From: Pseudomonas sp. IAC-BECa141
GTDB taxonomy: Bacteria > Pseudomonadota > Gammaproteobacteria > Pseudomonadales > Pseudomonadaceae
Direction: 5' to 3'
NCBI RefSeq assembly: GCF_020544405.1
Contig: NZ_CP065410.1
Location: forward strand, 2,728,001-2,792,000
Length of the DNA: 64,000 nucleotides
The notes under the pieces were generated by a model. That model made no database searches, had not been told where the DNA came from, and was given only the letters and a program-made list of their open reading frames with translations. This document shows positions 8,802 to 16,825 of the stretch, one piece after another (the stretch's first letter is position 1; every line of letters starts with the position of its first letter). A program made the translations under genes and the position numbers.

Positions 8802-9752
8802 ATGTCTACCTATCTGAATCACTCCCAACAAACCCACTCAGCCACCAGCCTGCCATTCACCTCGAATTTCGGCCAGGCTCAGGAGCTGGTGCCTTCGCGC
8901 TACGCACTGCAGGTCGGCGACATCGACGTGGTGGTGATCAGCGATGGCGTCCTGCCGCTGCCGACCTCGACCATGTCGACCAATGCTGACCCGCAGGCTC
9001 GCGCCGCCTGGTTCAAGGACATGTTTCTGGGGCCGGACGCGTTCGACTGGGCACTCAACGTGCTGGTGGTGCGCAGCGGCGAGCAGATCATCCTGGTCGA
9101 CGCCGGACTGGGCGGGCAGTTTCCTGGCTTTCCCCGGGCCGGCCAGCTGCCGAAACGGCTGGAAGCGGCCGGCATTGATCTGGCAGCCGTGACCGACATC
9201 GTGATCACGCACATGCACATGGACCATGTCGGCGGCCTGCTGGTCGACGAAGTGAAGAGCCGGCTGCGTCCGGATGTGCGGATCCATGTTTCAGCGAAAG
9301 AAGTCGAGTTCTGGGAAACTCCGGACTTCACTCAGACCGAGATGCCGGCGCCGGTGCCTGACGTTCTGCGCGCGACAGCCAATCAGTTCATCAACGATTA
9401 CCGGAGCCGGGTGCGCACTTTCGACGATGAATACGAGGTGGCGCCGGGCGTGGTGGTGAAGCTGACCGGTGGGCATACGCCGGGCCACAGCATTGTTTAC
9501 GTCAACTCCGGCGGTGAACGCCTGACCTTTGCCGGCGATGCCTTGTTTCCGGTGGCCTTCGAACACCCGGAATGGCACAACGGCTTCGAGCATGACCCTG
9601 AAGAATCGGTGCGGGTGCGCGTGCGTCTGATGCGCGAGGCGGCGGCGAGCGGTGAGTGGTTTGTCGCCACGCACCTGCCGTTCCCTTCGGTGGGCCGAGT
9701 AGCGGTCGATGGTGACGCGTTCCGCTGGATTGCAGCGTTCTGGGATTACTGA
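8802..9752 (+). CDS. Metallo-beta-lactamase-fold hydrolase
   Basis: A protein of 316 residues with the zinc-binding motif THMHMDHVGG (HxHxDH), a later histidine in TGGHTPGHS, the aspartate in FAGDALFP and a final histidine in VATHLPFPS. That is the full ligand set of the binuclear metallo-beta-lactamase superfamily. Relatives include quorum-quenching lactonases, PqsE-like and sulphatase-type enzymes. No export signal is seen, although the first 30 residues are low-complexity and polar. It is divergent from the GlxA-type gene and shares its palindrome pair, which suggests joint control. The substrate cannot be read from the sequence. The ATG at 8802 follows CAGGAAAGCGACC. Confidence 0.85.
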   Translation: MSTYLNHSQQTHSATSLPFTSNFGQAQELVPSRYALQVGDIDVVVISDGVLPLPTSTMSTNADPQARAAWFKDMFLGPDAFDWALNVLVVRSGEQIILVDAGLGGQFPGFPRAGQLPKRLEAAGIDLAAVTDIVITHMHMDHVGGLLVDEVKSRLRPDVRIHVSAKEVEFWETPDFTQTEMPAPVPDVLRATANQFINDYRSRVRTFDDEYEVAPGVVVKLTGGHTPGHSIVYVNSGGERLTFAGDALFPVAFEHPEWHNGFEHDPEESVRVRVRLMREAAASGEWFVATHLPFPSVGRVAVDGDAFRWIAAFWDY

Positions 9753-9800
9753 TCGGCTGTCGGCGGCCCGGCTGCATTCGGCCGGCCTCGCTAAAAATCA

Positions 9801-9837
9801 GGCCCCGCAAGTGATGAGCTTGCGGGGCCTTTTTTTG
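9801..9837 (+). terminator. Rho-independent terminator after the metallo-hydrolase
   Basis: The stem GGCCCCGCAAG pairs with CTTGCGGGGCC around a 7-nt loop, followed by seven T residues. It separates the hydrolase from the convergent REC-only regulator. Confidence 0.9.
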
Positions 9838-9896
9838 CTTTGAGGTTTATCGAACGGGCAGCGGCAGCTCTGCATCGCCTTGTTCGAGGGGGCCGC

Positions 9897-10271
9897 TCAA
9901 CGTCGGCGCATCAGGGCCTGTTCGATGCAGGCCAGCAGTGCGTCGGTATGGAACGGTTTGGAGAAATAGCCCTCGGGCGTCTTCACACGGCTGCTGAACT
10001 CAGGGGGCAGGCCCGGCTTGCCGGTGATGAAGATAGTCGGAATGTGGATCTTCCTGGCCGCCAGCGCCTCGTACATTTCGACCCCGCACATGCCGGGCAT
10101 CTGAATGTCGGAGATCAGGCACCCGGTCTGCTCTGGCGCGCTTGATTCAAGAAAAGCAAACGCGCTGGTGAACGTCTTGACTGTATAACCGCAAGACCGC
10201 AACAAGCTGTCCAGTGAAACCAGAACAAGTTCGTCATCATCGACAACTGAAATAATAGCTGAGTTGAACAT
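9897..10271 (-). CDS. REC-only response regulator, copy 2
   Basis: A stand-alone receiver domain of 124 residues, with ISVVDDDE, phospho-acceptor aspartate in ISDIQMPG and lysine in YFSKPF. It has the same length and framework as the regulator at 6993-7367, so the two arose by duplication. With no output domain it probably works by interaction or phosphate buffering. A TATAC-N4-GTATG palindrome lies 79 bp upstream of the ATG at 10271, almost the same spacing as for copy 1. Candidate phospho-donors nearby are the histidine kinases at 312 and 11694. Confidence 0.85.
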   Translation of the reverse strand: MFNSAIISVVDDDELVLVSLDSLLRSCGYTVKTFTSAFAFLESSAPEQTGCLISDIQMPGMCGVEMYEALAARKIHIPTIFITGKPGLPPEFSSRVKTPEGYFSKPFHTDALLACIEQALMRRR

Positions 10272-10349
10272 GGGGAAACCTTGCGTCTTTGCGGGTGGCT
10301 GTAGCGCCCGCCATACTTGCAAGATACGCCTTCAAAAGTTGTGGAATAG

Positions 10350-10363
10350 TATACGTGGGTATG
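10350..10363. promoter_or_regulatory. Palindrome TATAC-N4-GTATG, copy 5
   Basis: The inverted repeat (spacer GTGG, one arm mismatch) lies 79 bp upstream of the second REC-only regulator. Confidence 0.6.
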
Positions 10364-10397
10364 TTTGGTCGGTTTTTTTGTTAGTTGCGACAGTTAA

Positions 10398-10922
10398 TTA
10401 ATGTTCAGCAAACAAGTGGTTGTTGATTAACGAAAGAAAGTAACCGTTATGCCGAATGCAGGCTTCAAAAAGTTGTCGGCTGGCGTAGTCGTTATTGGCA
10501 ATTGCACTGGCGCGACAGTCGCGGAACAAGGCGTCGGCGGCCCCGAGCCGGCGTATGGAGCGATCAATGCCTTTCAGGCAGTCGGCGAAACACAACGGTT
10601 CTGCCGCGTCATTGAGGCGGTATAGCGCGTCACGCTGGGCATGGCCACCCAGATCCGTGATGCCGGTGACGAGAAAGTCGGCGTATCGGGTATTGGCATT
10701 CAGCAACCTGCGCAACAGTGTCTGCACCGGTAAGAAACTGACGGTGCGCAATGTCTGCTGGCTGTGTTTGAGTCGCGCCAGAATATTCAGCGTAGCGCCA
10801 AGAGTCTGCGTCAACGCGTCGATGATCTCCACGCGCTCAGCGGTGCATAGCGATGTGTGCGTGCCGTAGCGGCTGACGCAGGGCGGGTGACTGACCAGGA
10901 GCAGTTTGTGCGGTGCGTTCAT
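10398..10922 (-). CDS. Dps-like ferritin-fold protein, probably without ferroxidase activity
   Basis: This 174-residue all-helical protein lines up with Dps over the first two helices: a shared arginine and phenylalanine around TLRTVSF and the LGG turn in TDLGGHAQ. A C-terminal helix pair ends in YFLSLINNHL. Dps proteins sequester and oxidise iron and coat DNA. In my alignment the ferroxidase ligands are mostly replaced (both histidines by Gln, the following Asp by Arg, the Glu by Thr; one Asp is kept), so iron oxidation seems unlikely. The ATG at 10922 has GGAG upstream. Nine to fifteen bp separate it from the DJ-1 gene, giving an operon with the histidine kinase. The family call is tentative. 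Confidence 0.55.
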   Translation of the reverse strand: MNAPHKLLLVSHPPCVSRYGTHTSLCTAERVEIIDALTQTLGATLNILARLKHSQQTLRTVSFLPVQTLLRRLLNANTRYADFLVTGITDLGGHAQRDALYRLNDAAEPLCFADCLKGIDRSIRRLGAADALFRDCRASAIANNDYASRQLFEACIRHNGYFLSLINNHLFAEH

Positions 10923-10937
10923 GACCACCGTCTCCAG

Positions 10938-11648
10938 CTAGCGCTCGAGCGCGATTGAATGTTGTGAGTGCAACAGCGGACTCCACTGTTCCTGGTTGTC
11001 CGGGCGCCGGTAGTAAACGACCATGCGCCGGGCGACCTGCATGGCCACATCACGGCCGTTGTCGGCCTCGACCAGTGCCAGTGCAAGATCGATTCCCGCG
11101 CTGACCCCGGCCGAAGTCCACACCGATGCCTGGCGAACGAAGATGGCTTCGCGATCCAGTTCGACCTTGGGAAACAGCCGCTCGAACGTGTCAGCCATCA
11201 GCCAGTGTGTCGCCACGCGCAGGCCGTCGAGCAGTCCCGCCTGAGCCAGGAAAAATGCGCCGCTGCATACCGACGTTGTACGGCTGGCCGTGGCTGACGT
11301 GACGCGCAACCAGTCCACCAGCGGCGCGTTGTCGAGCATGGCCTGGCGAATGGATGCCGAGCCCGGAACGATCAGCGTATTGATCGGCTCGCCGCTTAGC
11401 TCATCCAGCCGCCGGGTTTGCACCACCAGGCCTTCGCCGGTCTGCACCGGCCCGCCATGCAGGCTTGCGGTGTGCAAGGCGTAACCGGGCAAGCCGAGTT
11501 GCGCCAGTCTGCAGCTTGCCGCCCATAAGACGGTCTGGGCACCGGTCAGATCCAGCAGGCCCATTTGCGGATACGCCACGAAAACCACGGTTCGTTCTCG
11601 TACCGGATTTTCGGATTCAGGGTCGGGGGTTGTGCGTTGAGTAGACAA
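10938..11648 (-). CDS. DJ-1/PfpI-family protein, GlxA-like but lacking the HTH domain
   Basis: The 236 residues match the N-terminal half of the GlxA-type regulator at 7516-8535 almost throughout (for example AYPQMGLLDLTGAQTV and RQAMLDN), including the nucleophile cysteine in TSVCSGAF. The protein stops soon after the end of that domain, with no AraC-type HTH. It could be a ligand sensor, a hetero-oligomerisation partner of the full regulator, or an enzyme of the isonitrile-hydratase type, which has this domain alone. The start is a TTG at 11648 with GGAG seven bases upstream. It follows the histidine kinase gene by 45 bp and precedes the Dps-like gene, so the three look co-transcribed. Confidence 0.82.
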   Translation of the reverse strand: MSTQRTTPDPESENPVRERTVVFVAYPQMGLLDLTGAQTVLWAASCRLAQLGLPGYALHTASLHGGPVQTGEGLVVQTRRLDELSGEPINTLIVPGSASIRQAMLDNAPLVDWLRVTSATASRTTSVCSGAFFLAQAGLLDGLRVATHWLMADTFERLFPKVELDREAIFVRQASVWTSAGVSAGIDLALALVEADNGRDVAMQVARRMVVYYRRPDNQEQWSPLLHSQHSIALER

Positions 11649-11693
11649 TGCGAATCTCCATATCGCCTGCCGGCGACGTCAGGGGGATGACGG

Positions 11694-13154
11694 TCATTGA
11701 TCGTGTTCGGGCGCCGCCAACGGAATTGCAAATACGAACTGCGTACCGACGCCCTCGGTACTGTTGACCCAGATGCGCCCGCCGTGGAATTCAATGATCG
11801 ACCGGCAAATGGAGAGGCCCATTCCGAGGCCGGTCGGTTTGGTCGTGAAGAACGGGTCGAACAGCGAAGGCAGGATGTCTGCGGCAATGCCGACGCCGGA
11901 ATCGGCGATTTCAAGCACAGCCTCGTTGTGCAAAATCGAGGTGTTGATCCGTAGCGTCCGGGCTCGTTCTTGCACGTTGGCCATGGCCTGGCAGGCGTTG
12001 ATGATCAGATTGATGATGACTTGCTGCAGTTGCACACGATCGCCTTTGATCAGGGCGCCGCGAGTGCCCAGTTGTGCGTGCGGGCGAACCTCGTGAAAGC
12101 AGATGTCGTGTTGCATCAGCGTCAGCGAGTCACTGACGATCTCGTCAAACACTTCGACATTGCGCTGCACCTCGCTGTGGCGCGACAAGGCCCGGATACA
12201 GGCGATGACGTCGGAGACCCTGACCGAGTTTTGAATGATCCGGTCCAGCGAACGGCGTGCTTCTTCCAGATTGGGCTCGGGACGGTTGATCCAGCGTTTG
12301 CAGGATTCGCCGCTGGTAATGACCGCTGCCAGCGGCTGATTGATTTCGTGGGCGATGGAGGCTGCCAGTTCGCCCATGGAGGTCAGGCGTGTGACGTGGG
12401 CGAGGGTGGCTTGCGAGTGAAACAGCGCCTCTTCGGACTGTTTGCTGGCGGTGACTTCCATCAGCGCGCCGGCGTATTGCGTGCGCCCGCGATGCTTGGG
12501 CAAAGGGCTGGCGATCATCTGCACATGCTTGATCCGACCATCCGGCATGACCAGTCGATGCTCGGCTTCGATGAGCTCCTGGCGGCGCGCAAATTGGTCC
12601 AGCACCTGATCGATCACCGGTAGATCATCGGGATGGGTGCGTGACTTGACCAGGGCGAGAGTCGGAGTGACGTTCGGTGGGTACTCGAAAATGCGTGAGG
12701 ATTCTTCCGACCAGGACAAGGACACGCTGACCTTTTTATCGATGATGAAACCGATGCTGCCGGTGTGGCTGAGTTTCTGTGCGCCGAGAAAGAAGGCTTC
12801 CTTGCGCCGCAACGTTTCAGTGGCGCGTTTACTGCGTAGCGCCAACAGGGAAATGGTCGTCAGCGCGATCACGCACCTGACGAATCCGGCGATGCTTCTG
12901 TGATCGCGATAGCCTTGGTCGATCAGGAAGTCGGCCGTCAGGAGCGTGAGGCAACCCAGCGCAACGGCCAGGAATACCGGAACCGGGAAGATGTTCGCGG
13001 ACATGAACACCAGCGTGATATAGAACAACGTCGGCGCAACGTCCAGATCAAGGTAAGCGTTGGTGATATAGATCATGCTGCCGACTGCAATGGCGGCAAG
13101 CCAGGCGAAGGCGTCTGAGCAAAGAAGTTGTGCGCGACGTTTGATGATAGACAT
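11694..13154 (-). CDS. Membrane PAS sensor histidine kinase
   Basis: The 486-residue protein opens with about four hydrophobic helices (residues 12-105) and then has a PAS domain (about 120-235, HTGSIGF and later DGRIKHVQM). It continues with a HisKA helix carrying the phospho-histidine in IAHEINQPLAAV and a HATPase domain (INLIINACQAM, IADSGVGI, TGLGMGLSICRS). The transmitter closely resembles that of the fusion kinase at 312-5483, including the NQPLA/SQPLA motif typical of FixL/DctB-like kinases that pair with FixJ-type regulators. Such a regulator lies 359 bp upstream on the same strand. The signal is unknown. The ATG at 13154 immediately precedes the first membrane segment. Confidence 0.88.
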   Translation of the reverse strand: MSIIKRRAQLLCSDAFAWLAAIAVGSMIYITNAYLDLDVAPTLFYITLVFMSANIFPVPVFLAVALGCLTLLTADFLIDQGYRDHRSIAGFVRCVIALTTISLLALRSKRATETLRRKEAFFLGAQKLSHTGSIGFIIDKKVSVSLSWSEESSRIFEYPPNVTPTLALVKSRTHPDDLPVIDQVLDQFARRQELIEAEHRLVMPDGRIKHVQMIASPLPKHRGRTQYAGALMEVTASKQSEEALFHSQATLAHVTRLTSMGELAASIAHEINQPLAAVITSGESCKRWINRPEPNLEEARRSLDRIIQNSVRVSDVIACIRALSRHSEVQRNVEVFDEIVSDSLTLMQHDICFHEVRPHAQLGTRGALIKGDRVQLQQVIINLIINACQAMANVQERARTLRINTSILHNEAVLEIADSGVGIAADILPSLFDPFFTTKPTGLGMGLSICRSIIEFHGGRIWVNSTEGVGTQFVFAIPLAAPEHDQ

Positions 13155-13513
13155 TTATTCTTCCAGATTTTTGCTATCGGACGGCAGGTCGTGTTCTCTC
13201 GATGAAACAGGCAAATGCTATGAAGGGCGTATTAATGAAGAGGTTGAAAAGTCTGAACTTGTTTTTCAGGCATGACCGTTGTTGGCGACTGTCTGTCATT
13301 CACCAATCGTTGTATTGATTAATATTGATTTGAATAAAGATGTTATTCGAAGAGTTATTCTCTGGCATCGCTGCATTGGGTCAATCGAAGTATGACTACG
13401 TATGAACGGGATATACCTAAGTGTTAGTTGTGCCGAGTCTTTCGATGCCTTGCCTGATGGCACAAACATGCGCCATCCCGGCCCCTTGAGCCGTCCCGTT
13501 CTGGTTCATGTGG
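13155..13513. other. Intergenic region between FixJ-type regulator and sensor kinase
   Basis: These 359 bp hold no gene I can support. The AT-rich stretch 13310-13420 may contain the kinase promoter. A lone TATAC at about 13412 resembles one arm of the local palindrome but the other arm is absent. Confidence 0.4.
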
Positions 13514-14161
13514 TCACCGATTGACAGGCTGCGCCGCGATGACCTCGGCCATGCGCACCAGATCGGCAAATGAGCGCGCGCCCATCTTGCGCATGGCCTG
13601 GCCTCGGTGGATTTTCACGGTGATTTCGCTGAGGCCGATCTCCCCGGCGATCTGCTTGTTCATCAGGCCTGAGGCTGCCAGCGCCATGACCGTCTGCTCA
13701 CGGGGTGTCAGCGTCCCGTGGCGCGCGCGCAGTTCATCGGCATGTCGCCCGGATTCGCGACGTTGCCTGTCTCGCGAATGTGCGGCGCAGACAGCATCGA
13801 TCAGGTCCTGCTCGCGAAACGGTTTGGTCAGGAAGTCCACCGCGCCGGCTTTCATGGCGCGCACGGTCATGGCGATATCGCCGTGCCCGGTGATGAACAC
13901 GATCGGCACGTTGATGCCGGTAGCGGCCAGTTCATTCTGGAAATCCAGCCCGCTGCTGCCTTGCAGGCGCACGTCGAGTACCAGACAACTGACGGTGTCG
14001 GGACGTTGATGTTTCATGAACTCGGCGACCGAACCGAACAGTTCGACTTTAAGGCCAATGGAGCGCAACAGGCTGCCGAGGGATTCACGCAGCGCTGCAT
14101 CGTCGTCGACGATGAATACCACTGGCTCGCTGGGGTTATTGCTGATGGGATTGTTGTTCAT
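13514..14161 (-). CDS. FixJ-type response regulator (REC plus LuxR HTH)
   Basis: A two-domain regulator of 215 residues. The receiver has VFIVDDDAAL, the phospho-acceptor in LVLDVRLQG and the lysine in FLTKPFRE. A LuxR/FixJ HTH follows (about 145-205, LTPREQTVMALAASG and NKQIAGEIGLSEITVKIHR). This architecture activates promoters as a phosphorylated dimer at short palindromes. It is the only complete DNA-binding response regulator in the signalling island and lies upstream of the sensor kinase on the same strand. That makes it the best candidate to read the TATAC-N4-GTAT palindromes, which is inference. The ATG at 14161 starts a non-conserved 10-residue leader. Confidence 0.9.
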   Translation of the reverse strand: MNNNPISNNPSEPVVFIVDDDAALRESLGSLLRSIGLKVELFGSVAEFMKHQRPDTVSCLVLDVRLQGSSGLDFQNELAATGINVPIVFITGHGDIAMTVRAMKAGAVDFLTKPFREQDLIDAVCAAHSRDRQRRESGRHADELRARHGTLTPREQTVMALAASGLMNKQIAGEIGLSEITVKIHRGQAMRKMGARSFADLVRMAEVIAAQPVNR

Positions 14162-14577
14162 TGCTTTTTTCCCAAGAGGTTGTGACGTTGTGGAGCTTGT
14201 CGTGGTATCGGCGAAGCCCCATCAAAAATATGCCTATCCCTCGGCCCGGGTACCTGTGTTTGCTCTTTCGAGTGTATGCCCGACCAAAGACACGGTCACG
14301 CCGCAGGTTTGGGCGGGGAGCAGATAAACGGTTCAGCATCGTAGAGGGGCAACACTCCGTCAGCTAGGACAAAAAACCCGAAAAAACGGCCATCGCAGCG
14401 GTCTATTCGCAGCCCGATGCAGCTATCAGGTTCAAACGGTTCATACGCAAGTATCAATTCACTCACCTAACGCATGATCTCGCTGTCCCCAAGTACCACA
14501 GACGCCCGGCAGGCACGCCCTTAACCTTTACCTGCTCTCCGTCGATCTCAATGGCCGCGTGCCGGGTGGTGAACTTC
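14162..14577. other. Intergenic region between FixJ-type regulator and LysR pseudogene
   Basis: About 415 bp with no gene I can support. Short frames on both strands have no recognisable protein features. It presumably holds the divergent promoters for the regulator at 14161 and the LysR gene at 14578. No TATAC palindrome is present. Confidence 0.4.
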
Positions 14578-15551
14578 ATGAACAGAAATGATCTCCGTCG
14601 TGTCGACATCCATCTGCTGGTGGTCTTCGAGACGCTGATGCATGAGCGCAATGTCAGCCGGGTCGGCGAGAAGCTGTTTCTCGGCCAACCGACCATCAGT
14701 GCGGCGCTTGGGCGTTTGCGCGTGCTTTTCGACGATCCCTTGTTCGTGCGCGCGGGAGGGTGATGGAGCCGACTGCACGGGCCGAGGAAATTTTCGCCAA
14801 TCTGACGCCGGCGCTGGATGGCGTGGTCGCGGCGTTGAGCCGTTGCCAGCCGTTTGATCCGGGCACCAGCGAAGCGACCTTTCAGGTTGGCCTGTCCGAC
14901 GATGTCGAATACGCGCTTCTTCCTCGACTGTTACGCCAGCTTCGTATCGAGGCGCCGAACATTGCATTGGTGGTGCTGCGGGTCAATGAGCAGCAGATGG
15001 CGCAGCGGCTGTTCAATGGCGAGATCGCTCTGGGGATCAGCCCTACGCTCGATCTGCCAGCCAACGCGCGACGCAAGAGTCTGCGATTGATCCGGCCGAT
15101 GCTTTTGCGCTCGGACACTCGGCCGGGCATGCTGGCACTCGATGAATTCTGCGAGCGACCGCATGCCATCGTGTCGTCCATGGGCAAGGTCAAGGATGAC
15201 ACCGACCATGCCCTGGATCTGCTGGGGCGTCGGCGCAAAGTGGTGCTGGCGGTGCCGCAGTTCAGCGCCTTGCCAAGACTGTTGGCGCAAAGCGACATGC
15301 TGGTCATCGTGCCGGATTATGTGGCGAAGGCCATGGCCTCCGTGGAGGATATCAGGGCCGAACCGGCCCCTCTGTTACTGCCATCGCGGGAGCTTTCCAT
15401 GGTCTGGCGCGCGGCTGCGCACAACGATTGTGCTCAACGTTGGCTGCGTTCGCGTTGCCAGGCGTTTTTTGGCACACCGCTTGAGTTGCAGGTAGTGCCC
15501 AGGTTGCGCCAGGCGTTGCCCCTCGATCAGACGTTGACGATCGCCCGGTAG
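14578..15551 (+). pseudogene. LysR-family regulator split by a frameshift
   Basis: The first piece (14578-14763) encodes a standard LysR HTH, from MNRNDLRRVDIHLLVVFETL to DDPLFVRAGG, and stops at TGA 14761-14763. The second piece (from 14760 in another frame) continues directly with MEPTARAEEIFANL, the normal next segment of this NodD/LysR subgroup, and runs through the effector domain to 15551. One missing base near 14758-14762 explains the break. Together the pieces give about 324 residues, the usual size. Either the gene is dead or the base was lost in sequencing. ATGA overlap could allow re-initiation, but an HTH-less half would not regulate. Confidence 0.75.
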
Positions 15552-15582
15552 GAAATGGCAATGGCTGTGTCAATCGCCCAAT

Positions 15583-15617
15583 AAAAAAGCTCCGACTGGG
15601 TCGGAGCTTTTCTTTTT
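15583..15617. terminator. Bidirectional terminator
   Basis: The stem AAGCTCCGAC with GTCGGAGCTT is flanked by an A-run on the left and a T-run on the right. It sits between the LysR pseudogene and the convergent hydrolase gene. Confidence 0.85.
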
Positions 15618-15661
15618 AGAGGGTCGTACGTGATTTGTCGTGAGGACGCGGCCCCGGAACA

Positions 15662-16648
15662 TCACGCATTGATAAACGCCAGAAGGTCTGCGTTGATGGT
15701 GTCGCCGTTCGTGGTGCACATACCATGGGGCTGGCCGGGATAGGTTTTCAGCGTGCCGTGCTTGAGCAGTTTGATGGACAGATGGGCCGAATTCGCGATG
15801 GGCACGATCTGGTCATCTTCGCCGTGCAACACCAGAGTCGGCACCTCGATGTTTTTCAGGTCATCGGTGAAATCGGTTTCGGAGAACGCGCTGATGCAGT
15901 CGTACTGCGCCTTGATCCCGCCGTTCATGCCCTGACGCCACCAGTTTTCGACAATCGCTTCAGACACCTTGGCGCCGGGACGATTGAAACCGTAGAAAGG
16001 CCCGCTCGGGAAGTCACGATAAAACTGGCTGCGGTTCTGCGCGAGTGCTTTGCGCAATCCGTCAAACACATCCATCGCGAGGCCACCGGGATTTTTTGCG
16101 GTGCGCAGCATGATGGGGGGCACGGCACCGATCAGCACGGCCTTGGCCACCCGCCCGCGTCCATGACGCGCCACGTAGCGTGCCACTTCACCGCCGCCGG
16201 TGGAGTGGCCGATGTGGACGGCGTTGCGGATGTTCAGGTGCGCCATCAACTCGGCAACGTCGGCGGCGTAGGTGTCCATGTCGTTGCCACTGGCCGTCTG
16301 GGAAGATCGCCCATGGCCACGTCGGTCATGGGCGATGACGCGGAAGCCCTTGCCGAGGAAAAACAACATTTGCGCATCCCAGTCATCACTGGAAAGGGGC
16401 CAGCCGTGGTGGAACACGATCGGCTGCCCTTGACCCCAGTCCTTGTAGAAAATTTGCGTGCCATCCTTGACGGTGAACATTCCCGAGCCACTGCCGTTGC
16501 CGGCGCTTTTGCTGACCCCTGACGCGGAAGTCGGTGTCTGCTGTGTGGCCAGCGCCGGCAATGCCATCGCCAGGGTTGCGGCCATGGCCCCGGTCGTGAT
16601 CAAGCCACGACGCGTGGTCCCGTTTTTCTCGTCAGTCATTTTGAACAC
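15662..16648 (-). CDS. Tat-exported alpha/beta hydrolase, cofactor-free chloroperoxidase/esterase family
   Basis: The N-terminus has a twin-arginine motif ([10 protein letters not shown]), a hydrophobic stretch and an ALA cleavage site, which predicts export to the periplasm through Tat. The mature part is an alpha/beta hydrolase with [11 protein letters not shown] (oxyanion region), nucleophile serine in GHSTGGGE, acid in [10 protein letters not shown] and histidine in GQPHGM. This is the pattern of non-haem chloroperoxidases and aryl esterases, which hydrolyse esters and make peracids from acetate and peroxide. The GTG at 16648 gives 328 residues; the ATG at 16639 is equally possible, as neither has a strong ribosome site. 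The natural substrate is unknown. Confidence 0.85.
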   Translation of the reverse strand: MFKMTDEKNGTTRRGLITTGAMAATLAMALPALATQQTPTSASGVSKSAGNGSGSGMFTVKDGTQIFYKDWGQGQPIVFHHGWPLSSDDWDAQMLFFLGKGFRVIAHDRRGHGRSSQTASGNDMDTYAADVAELMAHLNIRNAVHIGHSTGGGEVARYVARHGRGRVAKAVLIGAVPPIMLRTAKNPGGLAMDVFDGLRKALAQNRSQFYRDFPSGPFYGFNRPGAKVSEAIVENWWRQGMNGGIKAQYDCISAFSETDFTDDLKNIEVPTLVLHGEDDQIVPIANSAHLSIKLLKHGTLKTYPGQPHGMCTTNGDTINADLLAFINA

Positions 16649-16825
16649 CCATTGAGTTGTTTAAGTCGCACAGGCGGCAAGGGCTGCTGCCTTGGCCGAA
16701 GGCAATCTTTGGGCAAAGGAGAGCCGCTGAAAACCAGACATGGGTTTTCGAAATTAACGCTTTGGTATGTAGGGCGTGGCGGGAGGAATCCTGGCGGGGT
16801 TGGCGCGTCCCTGCGCCAGAACAAG

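Noticed and set aside
13390..13420. Sixth copy of the TATAC palindrome before the sensor kinase
   Set aside because: Only one arm (TATAC) is present; the following bases do not form GTAT at the right spacing.
14463..14696. Minus-strand frame over the start of the LysR pseudogene
   Set aside because: It is antisense to a clear HTH domain and has no recognisable features.
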